Source: SAR202 cluster bacterium Io17-Chloro-G7 (lineage in GTDB: Bacteria > Chloroflexota > Dehalococcoidia > UBA3495). From it: a stretch of 20,875 nt of DNA. The notes under the pieces were generated by a model. It had not been told where the DNA came from and did no database searches. It saw only the letters and a program-made list of their open reading frames with translations. This document shows positions 8,084 to 16,622 of this stretch, piece after piece. Location of the stretch: the NCBI GenBank assembly GCA_002817055.1, contig MUCU01000012.1, positions 1-20,875 on the forward strand, given 5' to 3'. The position numbers were made by a program, and so were the translations under genes. Position 1 is the stretch's first letter. Each line of letters begins with the position of its first letter.

Positions 8084-9070
8084 ATGAAGATTTGCTCCTT
8101 ATTGCCCAGCGGGACGGAAATACTATTTGCATTGGGTTTGGGAGAGCAAATTGTGGGTGTGTCGGACCTATGCCACTATCCCCCGGAGGCCGGGTCCAAG
8201 CATGTGGTGTCTAGGAGCAAGATAGACTCCGAAGTCCTCACCAGCGACCAGGTAGAGGAGTTGGTGCAAAGGCTGCTGTCCACCGGCGAAAGCCCGTATG
8301 ATTTGGACAATGAATGGATATTGAATAATCCGCCAGACGTTGTACTGACTCAGGACCTTTGCTTTTTTTGCGAGGTCGATGCTAGTGAGGTGCATCAAGC
8401 AATAGCGGGGATGGCCCATCAGCCCGAAGTGCTAGTGTTGCAACCAAAGACCGTCCAGCAAATTTTTGACACTATCACTCGAATTGGGGAAGTCTGCAGT
8501 GCTCCGGCAAACGCAAAGCGATTGGTCCACGGGTTGCGAGAACGGGTGCGGATCATTTCTCAAGGTTTGACCCAAGGGTTGAAAGGCGTCGATCATCGCC
8601 CTCGGGTCTTTTCGTTGGAGGGCATCAATCCCATAGTCGTCGGCGGCCACTGGATTCCCGACATGATGCTGTTGGCTGGAGGCCGCCAAGACCTCTTCCC
8701 ACCCGGTTCACCTGCGGTGCGGGTCAAGTGGGAGGAAATCTGCGAATGGGCCCCGGAAAAACTATACATCGACCTTTGCTCTTCCGATTTGGCTCGGAAC
8801 AGAAGGGAGATACCGTGGTTGGCCAGTCAACCGGGCTGGACTGAGATACCTGCGGTCCAGAAGGGCGAGGTGTACCTGCTGGACCATGTGTACTTCAGCA
8901 TGCCGGGTCCTCGTATTATTGATGGCTTGGAAATTTTGGCCCAGTTGACCCATCCTGAACTGTTTTCCGGGTACGTCCGCCCCAACACGGTGCTGAAGCT
9001 GGATGGTGACGCAGCCCGCGCTTGCCCTCCGGGCGACATTGGAGCCTGCTTCCATCCATTTCCAAGTTAA
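8084..9070 (+). CDS. Cobalamin-binding-type protein (BtuF/periplasmic binding protein 2 fold), no signal peptide
   Basis: A 328-residue protein of the BtuF/FepB-like helical-backbone binding-protein family (Peripla_BP_2). Its N-terminal block KICSLLPSGTEILFALGLG, followed by VGVSDLCHYPPEA, is typical of proteins annotated as cobalamin-binding. TQDLCFFCEVDASEV at 89-103 is the paired-cysteine motif of that subgroup, and GGHWIPDMMLLAGG is the usual ligand-pocket segment in the second lobe. No signal peptide or lipobox is present, and no ABC permease or ATPase is adjacent. A role in periplasmic uptake is therefore unlikely without other components; a cytoplasmic corrinoid or metal-ligand role is possible. 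The ATG start is preceded by a weak GGGGAT. The ligand is inferred from family only. Confidence 0.82.
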   Translation: MKICSLLPSGTEILFALGLGEQIVGVSDLCHYPPEAGSKHVVSRSKIDSEVLTSDQVEELVQRLLSTGESPYDLDNEWILNNPPDVVLTQDLCFFCEVDASEVHQAIAGMAHQPEVLVLQPKTVQQIFDTITRIGEVCSAPANAKRLVHGLRERVRIISQGLTQGLKGVDHRPRVFSLEGINPIVVGGHWIPDMMLLAGGRQDLFPPGSPAVRVKWEEICEWAPEKLYIDLCSSDLARNRREIPWLASQPGWTEIPAVQKGEVYLLDHVYFSMPGPRIIDGLEILAQLTHPELFSGYVRPNTVLKLDGDAARACPPGDIGACFHPFPS

Positions 9071-9204
9071 CCCATTCCCAATTTAACGATTCCTGGGTTT
9101 TGATAGATCTTTCCCCAGTCAAATCATCACTCTGCCGGGCGTGCGGCACCCAATTGCCGTTCGGCTCCAAATCAATCAAGCTGGCGGATGGGTGCCTCTA
9201 GGCT

Positions 9205-9210
9205 TATAAT
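9205..9210 (+). promoter_or_regulatory. Candidate -10 box for the flavin reductase gene
   Basis: A perfect TATAAT, 42 bases before the TTG start at 9253. No clear -35 is present at 17 bases. Confidence 0.35.
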
Positions 9211-9252
9211 GGTATATATTCATGCAGACATTATTACAGGGCAGGTAGGCTT

Positions 9253-9735
9253 TTGGTCAGCAGAAACGATTTCAGGTCGGCCATGGGCGAATTCGCCACC
9301 GGCGTGACTGTTATTACAACCAACGACGATGAAGGCCATCCCCACTCCATGACCGCTAATTCCTTCACCTCGGTGTGTCTAGACCCACCAGTCGTGTTGG
9401 TTTGCGTCGCCCATGGGACCAATACGTACGGTTTCCTGGAGAGCACGGGTCGCTTTGGCGTCAACATCCTTAGCCAAGATCAGCAGGAACTTGGTGCGCT
9501 TTTCGCTAAAAAGCCCGAGGACAGAGAAGAGGGCTTGGAATACCACTACACCACAGGCGAAGTAGGCGTTCCCATCCTAGATGGCTCGATGGTTTTTTTC
9601 GGCTGCGAGGTCATGGGTTCCCATGTCTACGGAGACCATACCATATACATGGGGGCGGTCAAGGAAATGCGCCGGAATGAGGCCGAGGAACCGCTGATGT
9701 TCTTCCGTAGCCGGTGGTACAACCCCGGCAAGTGA
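9253..9735 (+). CDS. Flavin reductase-like FMN-binding domain protein
   Basis: A 160-residue cytoplasmic split-barrel flavoprotein of the HpaC/flavin reductase-like family. These proteins reduce FMN or FAD with NAD(P)H, usually to supply a flavin-dependent monooxygenase. Seen in order: FATGVTVITT near residue 14, HSMTANSFTSVCLDPPVVLV (the flavin-binding strand-loop), FGVNILSQDQ, GCEVMGSHVYGDHTIYMG and a C-terminal FFRSRWYNP. This is the whole domain at typical length. The start is TTG: an in-frame TAG lies 51 bases upstream, no ATG or GTG intervenes, and AGGTAGG precedes it by 3 bases. No monooxygenase partner is adjacent, so the electron acceptor is unknown. Confidence 0.9.
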   Translation: MVSRNDFRSAMGEFATGVTVITTNDDEGHPHSMTANSFTSVCLDPPVVLVCVAHGTNTYGFLESTGRFGVNILSQDQQELGALFAKKPEDREEGLEYHYTTGEVGVPILDGSMVFFGCEVMGSHVYGDHTIYMGAVKEMRRNEAEEPLMFFRSRWYNPGK

Positions 9736-9772
9736 CCACCTGTGCTGGAGATGGAACCGCTTCCAGCAAACC

Positions 9773-10554
9773 CTAAGGGTTGTGCGAAACGGAACGTGGG
9801 TTCCGGTGCGCGAGTCCGCGCATGGATTTTGTTTGGCGCTGGAACTTTAAGGTAGCCAAGAATTGCTCGTTCTGGGCGTTCAAGAGTTGGTACTTTTCCA
9901 GTTGCACGAAATGACTACCCCCCACGATCACGTCTTCCCGAGCCCTGGGAATGTCCTGGGTCAAATAGTCGGATTATTTTACCGGAGTTAAATTGTCCTG
10001 ACTTCCATAGACTACTTGAGTAGTCAGGTTAATTCTGTGGATCTGGTCCATCACATCAATCTTGTCGCAGGCAAGCAAGTCGTTTAGTTCAACCCTTGGC
10101 CCAACCTCTACTGCCTGCCTCAATAATACTAGGTAAAGCTCCCCATCCACGGACCTGAAAGCATCTTTTTGCGCTTTCATCCACACTTCGTTCACACTTC
10201 GTTGCTGACACCGGCTCGTTGCAACGATCCAAATACGTGGAATGCACCCTGAGACGGGCGCCCGTGCCAAACAACACAATGCCCTTCAATTCTTCAGGGT
10301 ACCTGAGCGCGTACATTAGGCTGATTGCTCCGCCTATGGAATGGCCGCATCAGACCACGTCTTTGTATCTCCTGGCGGCGGTGTAACCGCGCACCCACGC
10401 CAAGTATCCCTCAATACTGGAGCAGGCCTTCCCTGTCGGGTGTTCCGGCAGGTCTATACCTTTGGAGTTCCGAAAATGCCGCAGTTGGTAGTAAAACGGC
10501 AGGCTGGAGCTGCCCGCTCGGTGCAAGAATACGAGGTAGGAATACCAGCTTCAT
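9773..10554 (-). pseudogene. Broken alpha/beta hydrolase gene
   Basis: The minus strand reads as an alpha/beta hydrolase only if frames are joined. The N-terminal part begins near ATG 10554 in another frame. A long frame then reads FYYQLRHF, GIDLP, EGYLAWVRGY, YKDVV, TGA stop (10350-10352), CGHSIGGAISLMYALRYPEE and LFGTGARLRV. After about 10200 the match moves to another frame (VGPRVELNDLLACDKIDVMD, VVYGSQDNLTPVK), meets TAA at 9974-9976, and continues as SDYLTQDIP and GGSHFVQLEK. Nucleophile Ser (GHSIGG), acid Asp (GSQDNLTP) and base His (GGSHF) are all still readable. Two stops and at least one frameshift (plus probably an N-terminal one) make it non-functional unless the assembly is wrong. 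The lid region between GTGARLRV and VGPRV also looks shortened. The original substrate is unknown. Confidence 0.85.
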
Positions 10555-10656
10555 ATATGCTCATGTAAATAGGCAACAATGTATCAACCAGGGAAAATTG
10601 TATTCAGGTTTAGCCGTCGAGAAGGGAGGCCCAATGGCATGGTTCGAAATGGGCGG

Positions 10657-10690
10657 AAATCAAAGGGCGTCTACTGACGCCCTTTGATTT
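10657..10690. terminator. Perfect 15-bp hairpin between gyrA and the hydrolase pseudogene
   Basis: AAATCAAAGGGCGTC, loop TACT, then the exact complement, at 10657-10671 and 10676-10690. It lies about 130 bases after the gyrA stop on the minus strand. It lacks a proper T-run on either side (only ATTT), so it may be a weak or bidirectional terminator, or a mobile palindromic repeat. Confidence 0.45.
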
Positions 10691-10818
10691 ATCAAATCCA
10701 TCTAGATTACCGCTGGCCGATCGAATAGAGCAGAGATATAAGGTGGTAAACAGCGGCGTCAACCATGGGTGTCCCAACTCTGATGACGTGTTAGGCCCAA
10801 AAGGTTTATGGCCGGCGA

Positions 10819-13404
10819 TTACTTCCCCGATTCGCCGCCATTTTCCGGAGTGGGGCCGTTTTCATTGTTAGAGTCGCCGTTAGAGCCGTCGGTGGCGCCA
10901 TTTTTGCCATTACTAGATTGGCGACCGTTATGAGACTCTTCATCTTTCCCATAATCCGTTTCTTGGAAGCAGGTGATGGATGCTACGTAGTCATCAGGCT
11001 CGCGGTCGCGCCAAATAATAACCCCTTGAGTGTCCCTTCCTGTGACCCGGAAGTCTTCCAGCGTCACCCGAATTACCTGAGCCTTGGCCGAGATAACCAT
11101 GATTTCTTGATCTGGCGCATCCGATACTACTCGGGCCGCAGCTACCGGCCCGGTCTTGTCGGTGACCCTGAATGTCCGCACCCCTTGACCCCCCCGAGAG
11201 TGCTTTGGGTACCTGGAAAGGTGGGTAGATTTGCCATAGCCGCGTTCGCTCACGATCACCAAGTGGCTGTTCGGGTGCACTGCGCCCATCGCTATCAGCT
11301 GATCTCCGTTGAGCAATCTGATACCGCGCACGCCCCCAGCGGCCCGGGAGCGAGGCGTCAGGTTGTCGATACTAAACCGGATGCATTGTCCTCGTTGGGA
11401 CACCATGACAATGTCCTTGGCGTCTTTCGCTTGGACCACCGAAACAAGTTCATCATCCGGCTCCAAGTCCATCACAATTAGCCCGCTGGGGCGGATGTTG
11501 GACAAGCCACCGGTCCGCAAGGCCTTTACTTCTCCCTTTTTGGTTGCCAGGATTAGCAAATAGTCCTCTTTGGGGTTCTGGATTGAGAGCATGGCCTGAA
11601 TCTGCTCTCCACGAGCCAACGGCAATAGATTTGCCAGAGCGGTGCCTCTGGTAGTCCTAGAGGTATCCGCGGAAATCCGGAAAGCCCGCAGCGGGTAAAC
11701 ACGGCCCCGGTTGCTAAAGAAAAACAACGTGTCGTGAGTGTCTAATACCACTAAGTCCAAAAGGGCGTCGTCTTCCCTGGTGGTCATGCCTCGCACCCCC
11801 TTCCCGCCTCTGTGCTGGGTACGGTAGGTGGCACTGGGCACCCGTTTAATGTAGCCACGTTGGCTAATGGTGACCACCACGTCTTGGTGGAGAATGCGGT
11901 CCTCGTCGTTCTGACCCTCCAACTCCGCTTCGTCGATCGTCGTACGGCGCTCGTCGCCGTAGTCTTTCTTAATCTTTTCGGTCTCCGTTTTGATCTCCGA
12001 CATAACTAAATCGCGGTCAGCCAAAAGGGCCTCTAGGTCGGCAATGGTCTTCAGCAGGTCTTCGTGCTCTTTTTCCAGCCTTTCCCGCTCAAGTGCGGCC
12101 AAGCGGCGGAGCTGCATGTCCAGAATAGCCTGGGCTTGAACTTGACTCAGGGACAATTGCTCCATCAAATTGTTGCGGGCAGTCTCCACATCGGCGGAAG
12201 CCCTGATGATGGCTATAACTTGATCAATGCTGCCTAATGCGAGCAGCAGCCCTTGAACGATGTGATCCCTGTCTTGCGCTCGCTTTAACAGGAATTCCGA
12301 CCGGCGGCGAATTACTTCTTGGCGGTGCTGTATGAATAACTCCAAGCACCGCTTGAGATTGAGGACTTGTGGTTGACCGTCGACCAATGCCAACATGATG
12401 CTGTTGAAAGAGCTTCGGAGTTGGGTGTGCTTGAACAGATTGTTCAGCACTATATCCGCTTGGGCGTCCCGCCGCAGTTCAATGACCATACGCATACCAT
12501 GACGGTCCGACTCGTCCCGTATGTCCGATACACCTTCAACCTTTTTTTCCCGTACCAGTTGGGCGATTTTTTCGACTAAGTTTGCTTTGTTTACCTGGTA
12601 GGGTAGCTCTGTGACGATGATTTGTTCCCGTCCGCCCCGGAGTTCTTCGATTTCCGTAGCGGATTCTATAACCACTTTGCCACGGCCCGTCATATAGGTA
12701 TCTATGATGCCAGCCCTGCCCCTGATAATTGCTCCTGTGGGGAAGTCCGGACCCCGCACAAAACCAATCAACTGTTCGATGGTGCAATCAGGATTGTCCA
12801 CCAGATAGCAGATAGCGTCGCAAACCTCCATTAAGTTATGAGGGGGGATGTTTGTCGCCATGCCCACGGCAATTCCCGACGCGCCGTTAATCAGCATATT
12901 GGGAAGGCGGGCGGGAAGGACTGTCGGTTCTTGTAGGGAATCATCGAAATTAAGAGAGAAATCCACCGTGTCCAGGTCGATGTCCGCAAGCATTTCTTCG
13001 GCAATGGGCGCCAGCCGGGCCTCGGTGTACCGCATGGCCGCCGGTGGGTCGCCGTCCACGCTGCCATAGTTTCCCTGGCCGGTGACAAGAGGGTAGCGCA
13101 TGGAGAACGTCTGGGCCATGCGTACTTGAGCGTCGTAAATTGCGCTGTCGCCATGAGGATGGAACTTGCCCATCACGTCCCCGACGATTCTGGCGCTCTT
13201 CTTGAATGAGGTGTTGGACCGCAGGCCCATATCCTGCATTGTGTACAAAATGCGCCGTTGAACCGGTTTCAACCCGTCCCGCACGTCGGGCAATGCACGG
13301 GACACGATTACGCTCATGGCATAACTCAGGTATGACGTGCGCATTTCATCTTCAATACGCACCGGTTGGGTTTGGTCTTGGGACGCTGGTGAGGTTGTTA
13401 CCAT
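10819..13404 (-). CDS. gyrA: DNA gyrase subunit A
   Basis: An 861-residue GyrA, the breakage-reunion subunit that with GyrB introduces negative supercoils using ATP. The N-terminal winged-helix/tower part carries the catalytic Tyr126 in [10 protein letters not shown]. The quinolone-determining region [10 protein letters not shown] keeps Ser87 and Asp91 (E. coli 83 and 87), so no classic resistance change is present. The coiled-coil region at about 430-480 is followed by the C-terminal beta-pinwheel from about 505. This has a GyrA box QHRGGKG at 530-536 (canonical QRRGGKG), supporting GyrA rather than ParC. Residues 818-861 form a low-complexity Asn/Gly/Asp/Glu tail. The ATG start has AAGGAG nine bases upstream. 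gyrB is not in the window. Confidence 0.97.
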   Translation of the reverse strand: MVTTSPASQDQTQPVRIEDEMRTSYLSYAMSVIVSRALPDVRDGLKPVQRRILYTMQDMGLRSNTSFKKSARIVGDVMGKFHPHGDSAIYDAQVRMAQTFSMRYPLVTGQGNYGSVDGDPPAAMRYTEARLAPIAEEMLADIDLDTVDFSLNFDDSLQEPTVLPARLPNMLINGASGIAVGMATNIPPHNLMEVCDAICYLVDNPDCTIEQLIGFVRGPDFPTGAIIRGRAGIIDTYMTGRGKVVIESATEIEELRGGREQIIVTELPYQVNKANLVEKIAQLVREKKVEGVSDIRDESDRHGMRMVIELRRDAQADIVLNNLFKHTQLRSSFNSIMLALVDGQPQVLNLKRCLELFIQHRQEVIRRRSEFLLKRAQDRDHIVQGLLLALGSIDQVIAIIRASADVETARNNLMEQLSLSQVQAQAILDMQLRRLAALERERLEKEHEDLLKTIADLEALLADRDLVMSEIKTETEKIKKDYGDERRTTIDEAELEGQNDEDRILHQDVVVTISQRGYIKRVPSATYRTQHRGGKGVRGMTTREDDALLDLVVLDTHDTLFFFSNRGRVYPLRAFRISADTSRTTRGTALANLLPLARGEQIQAMLSIQNPKEDYLLILATKKGEVKALRTGGLSNIRPSGLIVMDLEPDDELVSVVQAKDAKDIVMVSQRGQCIRFSIDNLTPRSRAAGGVRGIRLLNGDQLIAMGAVHPNSHLVIVSERGYGKSTHLSRYPKHSRGGQGVRTFRVTDKTGPVAAARVVSDAPDQEIMVISAKAQVIRVTLEDFRVTGRDTQGVIIWRDREPDDYVASITCFQETDYGKDEESHNGRQSSNGKNGATDGSNGDSNNENGPTPENGGESGK

Positions 13405-13413
13405 TGGTCCAAG

Positions 13414-13419
13414 CTCCTT
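13414..13419 (-). promoter_or_regulatory. Shine-Dalgarno site of gyrA
   Basis: AAGGAG on the minus strand, 9 bases before the ATG at 13404. Confidence 0.6.
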
Positions 13420-13628
13420 ATTGCCTCATTCCTGGCCTTATTCAACATTAAGCGGCGAAGAATGTCCTGGCGTTTCGTGGGACTATTAAGGTTAGAGGCA
13501 GATGATTAGTACGCGCCTAGACTCTATAGTTGCCTCCCTGAAACTCTCGACCAGCAGTCGAGGACATCTCGGCATCCTGGTTGATTGCGTTCGAGTGCTG
13601 TTGATCGCATATAGACCGAAACCAGCGG

Positions 13629-14351
13629 TCACGAATGGTGCGCCTCGGCATAGGCTGCTGCTCGCTCACCAAATGAGGTGAAAAGGTTCGCGAAAAGCCG
13701 GGGAACTTCTTCCTGGCGTTCAGGATGACACTGTAATCCGATAACCCAGCTATGCTCCGGGCTTTCCAGTCCCTCGACAAGTCCATCGTCCACCCCATAA
13801 GCTGTCGTCATCAGACGGGGAGAGCGTTGGGCCTCTCGCAGTCCTTGGTGATGTCGGCTGTTAACGCGAAAAAAACCGGCCATTCCGATCACGGCCGCCG
13901 CTTTGGAACCGGGTGAGAGGAACGTGAGATGAGTTTCCGAGACCCAACTGCCCTCTTTCAGCACCGCCCGGTGGTCTGGAAGGTCTTGAATCAGCTTCCC
14001 TCCAAATGCCACGTTCAGCATCTGCATACCTCTGCAGATGGCGAATACCGGCATGTCCCGACCCAAGGCATAATTCAGAACACGAAGGTCCAAATCGTCC
14101 AAGGGGCGGCATACTTCTAAGTCTGCGGTTGGGTCAGGGGGCTCACCGTAGAGGACCGGGTCTACATCCGGGCCGCCGGGCAGCAACAGACCTCCCACAC
14201 CTTCCATCAACACATCCGTTGGCTTGGACCCAGCGTCGTCAGGTAGGAGTAACCGAATATCGGCTCCCAACTGTTCCATCACTTCTTTATATCGCCTTGC
14301 GTTTGCAGGGCCGCTGGAAGTGAGAGCAATTGTTACCATAAGTGCTACCAT
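13629..14351 (-). CDS. Peptidase C26 / gamma-glutamyl-gamma-aminobutyrate hydrolase-like amidotransferase
   Basis: A 240-residue class I glutamine-amidotransferase-fold hydrolase, probably cytoplasmic. Relatives such as PuuD cleave gamma-glutamyl amide bonds, for example gamma-glutamyl-GABA in putrescine breakdown. The signature LLLPGGPDVDPVLYGE at 55-70 is characteristic. The nucleophile elbow FAICRGMQMLNV has Cys106. NSRHHQGL follows, and LQCHPE supplies His209 and Glu211 of the triad. The length matches the family. It starts at ATG 14351 with only AGGT close upstream; ATG 14339 (fifth codon) is an alternative. No polyamine genes are nearby, so PuuD-type function is only a family inference. 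It is divergent from xdhC. Confidence 0.88.
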   Translation of the reverse strand: MVALMVTIALTSSGPANARRYKEVMEQLGADIRLLLPDDAGSKPTDVLMEGVGGLLLPGGPDVDPVLYGEPPDPTADLEVCRPLDDLDLRVLNYALGRDMPVFAICRGMQMLNVAFGGKLIQDLPDHRAVLKEGSWVSETHLTFLSPGSKAAAVIGMAGFFRVNSRHHQGLREAQRSPRLMTTAYGVDDGLVEGLESPEHSWVIGLQCHPERQEEVPRLFANLFTSFGERAAAYAEAHHS

Positions 14352-14406
14352 TGTAACCTATTTGCCGCCCAATTTGTAGCCTGTGGGTATACAATATATG
14401 GTAGCA
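14343..14406. repeat. Inverted repeat covering the C26 hydrolase start codon
   Basis: TGCTACCAT at 14343-14351 and ATGGTAGCA at 14398-14406 are exact complements 46 bases apart. The left arm contains the C26 start codon. It may be an operator pair, or a stem able to hide the start codon if transcription begins above 14406. Confidence 0.35.
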
Positions 14407-14590
14407 GGGCCTGCTCTTTACATAGGGAACCGTGTTTGCCTGGAGCCGCCGATTTTGTTAACCTTATTAGGGTACAAGTAGGCTCTAGGTATTGGCTTTA
14501 GCTTGATGACACGGCGTTCGATTCGACTGTCGAAAATAGTGACGGTAGAATCAGCGTCCGGCGTAATTTATGCCCGGTGGATAGTAAAAA

Positions 14591-15718
14591 ATGAAAGAAG
14601 TTATAGATGGCGCGGTTGAGCTTTTGAGCGAGGGCCAGCCCTGTGTGTTGGCGACCGTCGTACGCACCAAGGGGTCGACCCCGCAGAAAGCCGGAGCGAT
14701 GCTGCTGGTCCGTCAAGACGGCACCGGCGTGGGCACCTTGGGCGGTGGTTGTGTCGAAGGGGACATTTGGTTTGCCGCTAAGGAAATACTGCGTCTGGGC
14801 GGCGGGCCGGAGTTTAAAGACTACTTTCTGAACGAAGACGTAGCCGCCAGAGACGGTCTCGTTTGTGGCGGAACTATGTATTTCTACTTGGAGCCGTTGA
14901 GAGAAGGCTCCGAGTTCCTAACACTTGCCCAGGAAGTGGCCAGCGCCTATCAGGGTGGAGATGCTGTGGGATTGGCTACGGTGGTCAATGTCCCTGCGGG
15001 CGGCGCCAATATGGGCGCAAAGCTGCTGCTGCGGCTGGACGGCACTGTAGTTGGTTCTTTAGGAAGCCCGACCTTGGACGCCCAAGCGATCGAAGTTGCC
15101 AGCAGGATTGCCGAGGTAGGGAGCGCTGAATCGGTAATGGCCGGTGACGGCACTGAAATTTTCATCGAAGGGTTCACTACCCCACCCACGCTGGTGATGG
15201 TTGGAGGTGGCCACGTCGGAAAGGCCACAGCGGATTTAGCCCATAACCTTGGGTACCGTGTGTACATAGTCGACGACCGGCCCGAATTCGCCAACGAAGA
15301 GCGTTTCCCCTATGCCGAGCACATTGTAGTGGCGCCCTATGACCGGTGGTCCAGCGAGGTTTCCCTTAACGTCAACAGTTTCGTGGTCGTTGCTACCAGG
15401 GGCCACCGTTATGACGATATGGCTTTGGAGTCGGCCTTAGACACTCCCTCACGCTACATAGGCCTTTTGGGAAGCCGCCGTAAGACGCTAATGATCTACC
15501 AGCGCTTGGTGCGCCAGGGAACGGCCCCAGACAGGTTGAAGCAAGTAAAATCACCAATCGGCCTGGACATTGGAGCCTTGACCCCTGAGGAACTGGCCGT
15601 AAGCATCATGGCGGAGATTATTATGGTCCGACGAGGTGGAGTGGGTAGCCCCATGCAAATGGGCGACTGGTACGTGGACCGGGCAGCGGAGATTTCTCAA
15701 CGCGCTGTCGAGGTGTGA
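14591..15718 (+). CDS. XdhC family molybdenum-enzyme maturation protein
   Basis: A 375-residue XdhC/CoxI-family protein. XdhC binds molybdenum cofactor, promotes its sulfuration and hands it to xanthine dehydrogenase-type hydroxylases in the cytoplasm. The N-terminal XdhC domain shows RTKGSTPQKAGAMLLV at 25-40, GTLGGGCVEGDIW at 48-60 with Cys54, and VCGG with Cys92. The C-terminal Rossmann domain shows MVGGGHVGKATADLA at about 203-217 and VDDRPEFANEERFP, and LLGSRRK near 304. Both domains are full length. The ATG is preceded by GGTGGA. A MocA-like gene follows about 290 bases later on the same strand, consistent with a shared pathway, but an intrinsic terminator separates them. No xanthine dehydrogenase or CO dehydrogenase subunit is in the window. 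Confidence 0.93.
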   Translation: MKEVIDGAVELLSEGQPCVLATVVRTKGSTPQKAGAMLLVRQDGTGVGTLGGGCVEGDIWFAAKEILRLGGGPEFKDYFLNEDVAARDGLVCGGTMYFYLEPLREGSEFLTLAQEVASAYQGGDAVGLATVVNVPAGGANMGAKLLLRLDGTVVGSLGSPTLDAQAIEVASRIAEVGSAESVMAGDGTEIFIEGFTTPPTLVMVGGGHVGKATADLAHNLGYRVYIVDDRPEFANEERFPYAEHIVVAPYDRWSSEVSLNVNSFVVVATRGHRYDDMALESALDTPSRYIGLLGSRRKTLMIYQRLVRQGTAPDRLKQVKSPIGLDIGALTPEELAVSIMAEIIMVRRGGVGSPMQMGDWYVDRAAEISQRAVEV

Positions 15719-15723
15719 TCGAC

Positions 15724-15747
15724 GCGCTCTTTTGGAGCGCCCTTTTT
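15724..15747 (+). terminator. Intrinsic terminator of xdhC
   Basis: GCGCTC, loop TTTTG, GAGCGC, then CCTTTTT, 5 bases after the xdhC stop. Confidence 0.7.
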
Positions 15748-15786
15748 GGTCGGACTCCCGGGAGCAAGTTGTTTCTAGCCAAGCGG

Positions 15787-15993
15787 TTACGCTGACGCCG
15801 GCATGACGCGTGACGTTTGCGGGCGAGAAACTTCTTGTAGGAATGCTGTCCAATACTTTTGGCTCCCTGCTATAAACTGGGACAAAAGACCGGGACAATA
15901 GTAGGACATGAGTGCTCTGTCGACCTCATACACCGATTTAAACTCCGGGCCGTCCCAGTAGAGTACCTGGACTGGCGAATGTTTTACTTTCAT
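15787..15993 (-). CDS. Possible small hypothetical protein
   Basis: A 68-codon frame from ATG to TAA filling most of the gap between xdhC and the MocA-like gene, on the opposite strand. The translation (LYWDGPEFKSVYEVDRA in the first half) has a natural-looking composition with aromatic and charged residues and no transmembrane segment. I do not recognise a family. No Shine-Dalgarno site precedes it, and its start lies only 14 bases from the divergent MocA-like start, leaving little room for separate promoters. It could be a short real gene, a fragment of a decayed one, or a chance frame. Confidence 0.3.
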   Translation of the reverse strand: MKVKHSPVQVLYWDGPEFKSVYEVDRALMSYYCPGLLSQFIAGSQKYWTAFLQEVSRPQTSRVMPASA

Positions 15994-16007
15994 ATTGAGC
16001 TTACGAG

Positions 16008-16622
16008 ATGCCGGAAAGCGTAGCCATATTGTTAGCAGCTGGCGAGTCCCGGCGCATGGGCAGGCCGAAAGCGCTCCTAGCCTGGAACGGCACTACGTTA
16101 CTGGACCACCAAGTTACCGCCTTGCGAGAGGCTGGGGTGGACCGAGTGATTGTGGTTCTGGGCCACCGGCCCGAAACACTCCAACCGATCCTTGAGCATA
16201 AGCAAGGCGTTACTTGGGCGATTAACCCGGACTACGCCCAAGGAAAAACGACATCTATTAAAGCTGGCCTTAGAGGGTTGGAATCAAGATATAAGACCGA
16301 TGGGGATTGCTCGGTTATCCTGATTTTGAATGTCGACCAACCCCGCAGCCAGGATACGGTGCGAGACGTGCTGCGCCGGCACCGGGAAGCGGGCAAGCTG
16401 ATCACCATTCCTACGTTCAAGGGCAAAGGCGGTCACCCCATCGCTTTGGACCCGGTTTTACTGCCTGAGCTTCGATCGATCGTAGAGGAAAATTCCGGAG
16501 TGAAAGCGGTGGTGCAAGCCCATTCCGATTCCACACAACGTACCGAAATGCCAACCGCCGAGGTGCTGTGGGACTTAAACACCCCAGAGGAGTACCAGGC
16601 GGCATTGCAATCTCAGAGCTGA
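16008..16622 (+). CDS. MocA-like molybdenum cofactor nucleotidyltransferase (NTP transferase fold)
   Basis: A 204-residue protein of the MobA/MocA nucleotidyltransferase family; MocA attaches CMP from CTP to molybdopterin to form MCD for hydroxylase-type enzymes. The N-terminal LLAAGESRRMGRPKALL (8-24) is the nucleotide-binding signature. NVDQP at 108-112 supplies the metal-binding Asp (commonly CDQP). GKGGHPIALD follows at 139-148, and the C-terminal WDLNTPEEY is family typical. It could alternatively be a general NTP_transf_3 enzyme, but XdhC upstream favours the MocA assignment. The Shine-Dalgarno is weak (GAG close to the ATG). Expression may depend on a promoter in the preceding gap because a terminator ends xdhC. 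Confidence 0.87.
   Translation: MPESVAILLAAGESRRMGRPKALLAWNGTTLLDHQVTALREAGVDRVIVVLGHRPETLQPILEHKQGVTWAINPDYAQGKTTSIKAGLRGLESRYKTDGDCSVILILNVDQPRSQDTVRDVLRRHREAGKLITIPTFKGKGGHPIALDPVLLPELRSIVEENSGVKAVVQAHSDSTQRTEMPTAEVLWDLNTPEEYQAALQSQS

Noticed and set aside
10350..10352. Selenocysteine decoding of the TGA in the hydrolase
   Set aside because: The gene also has a TAA and a frameshift, and alpha/beta hydrolases have no known selenocysteine at this position, so simple decay is more likely.
10325..10687. Plus-strand frames of 75-120 codons opposite the hydrolase remnant
   Set aside because: They are antisense shadows of the broken hydrolase gene, with low-complexity, unconvincing translations.
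13546..13562. CTCGAC-CAGCA-GTCGAG hairpin between gyrA and the C26 gene
   Set aside because: The stem is only 6 bp and no T-run follows on either strand; too weak to call a terminator.
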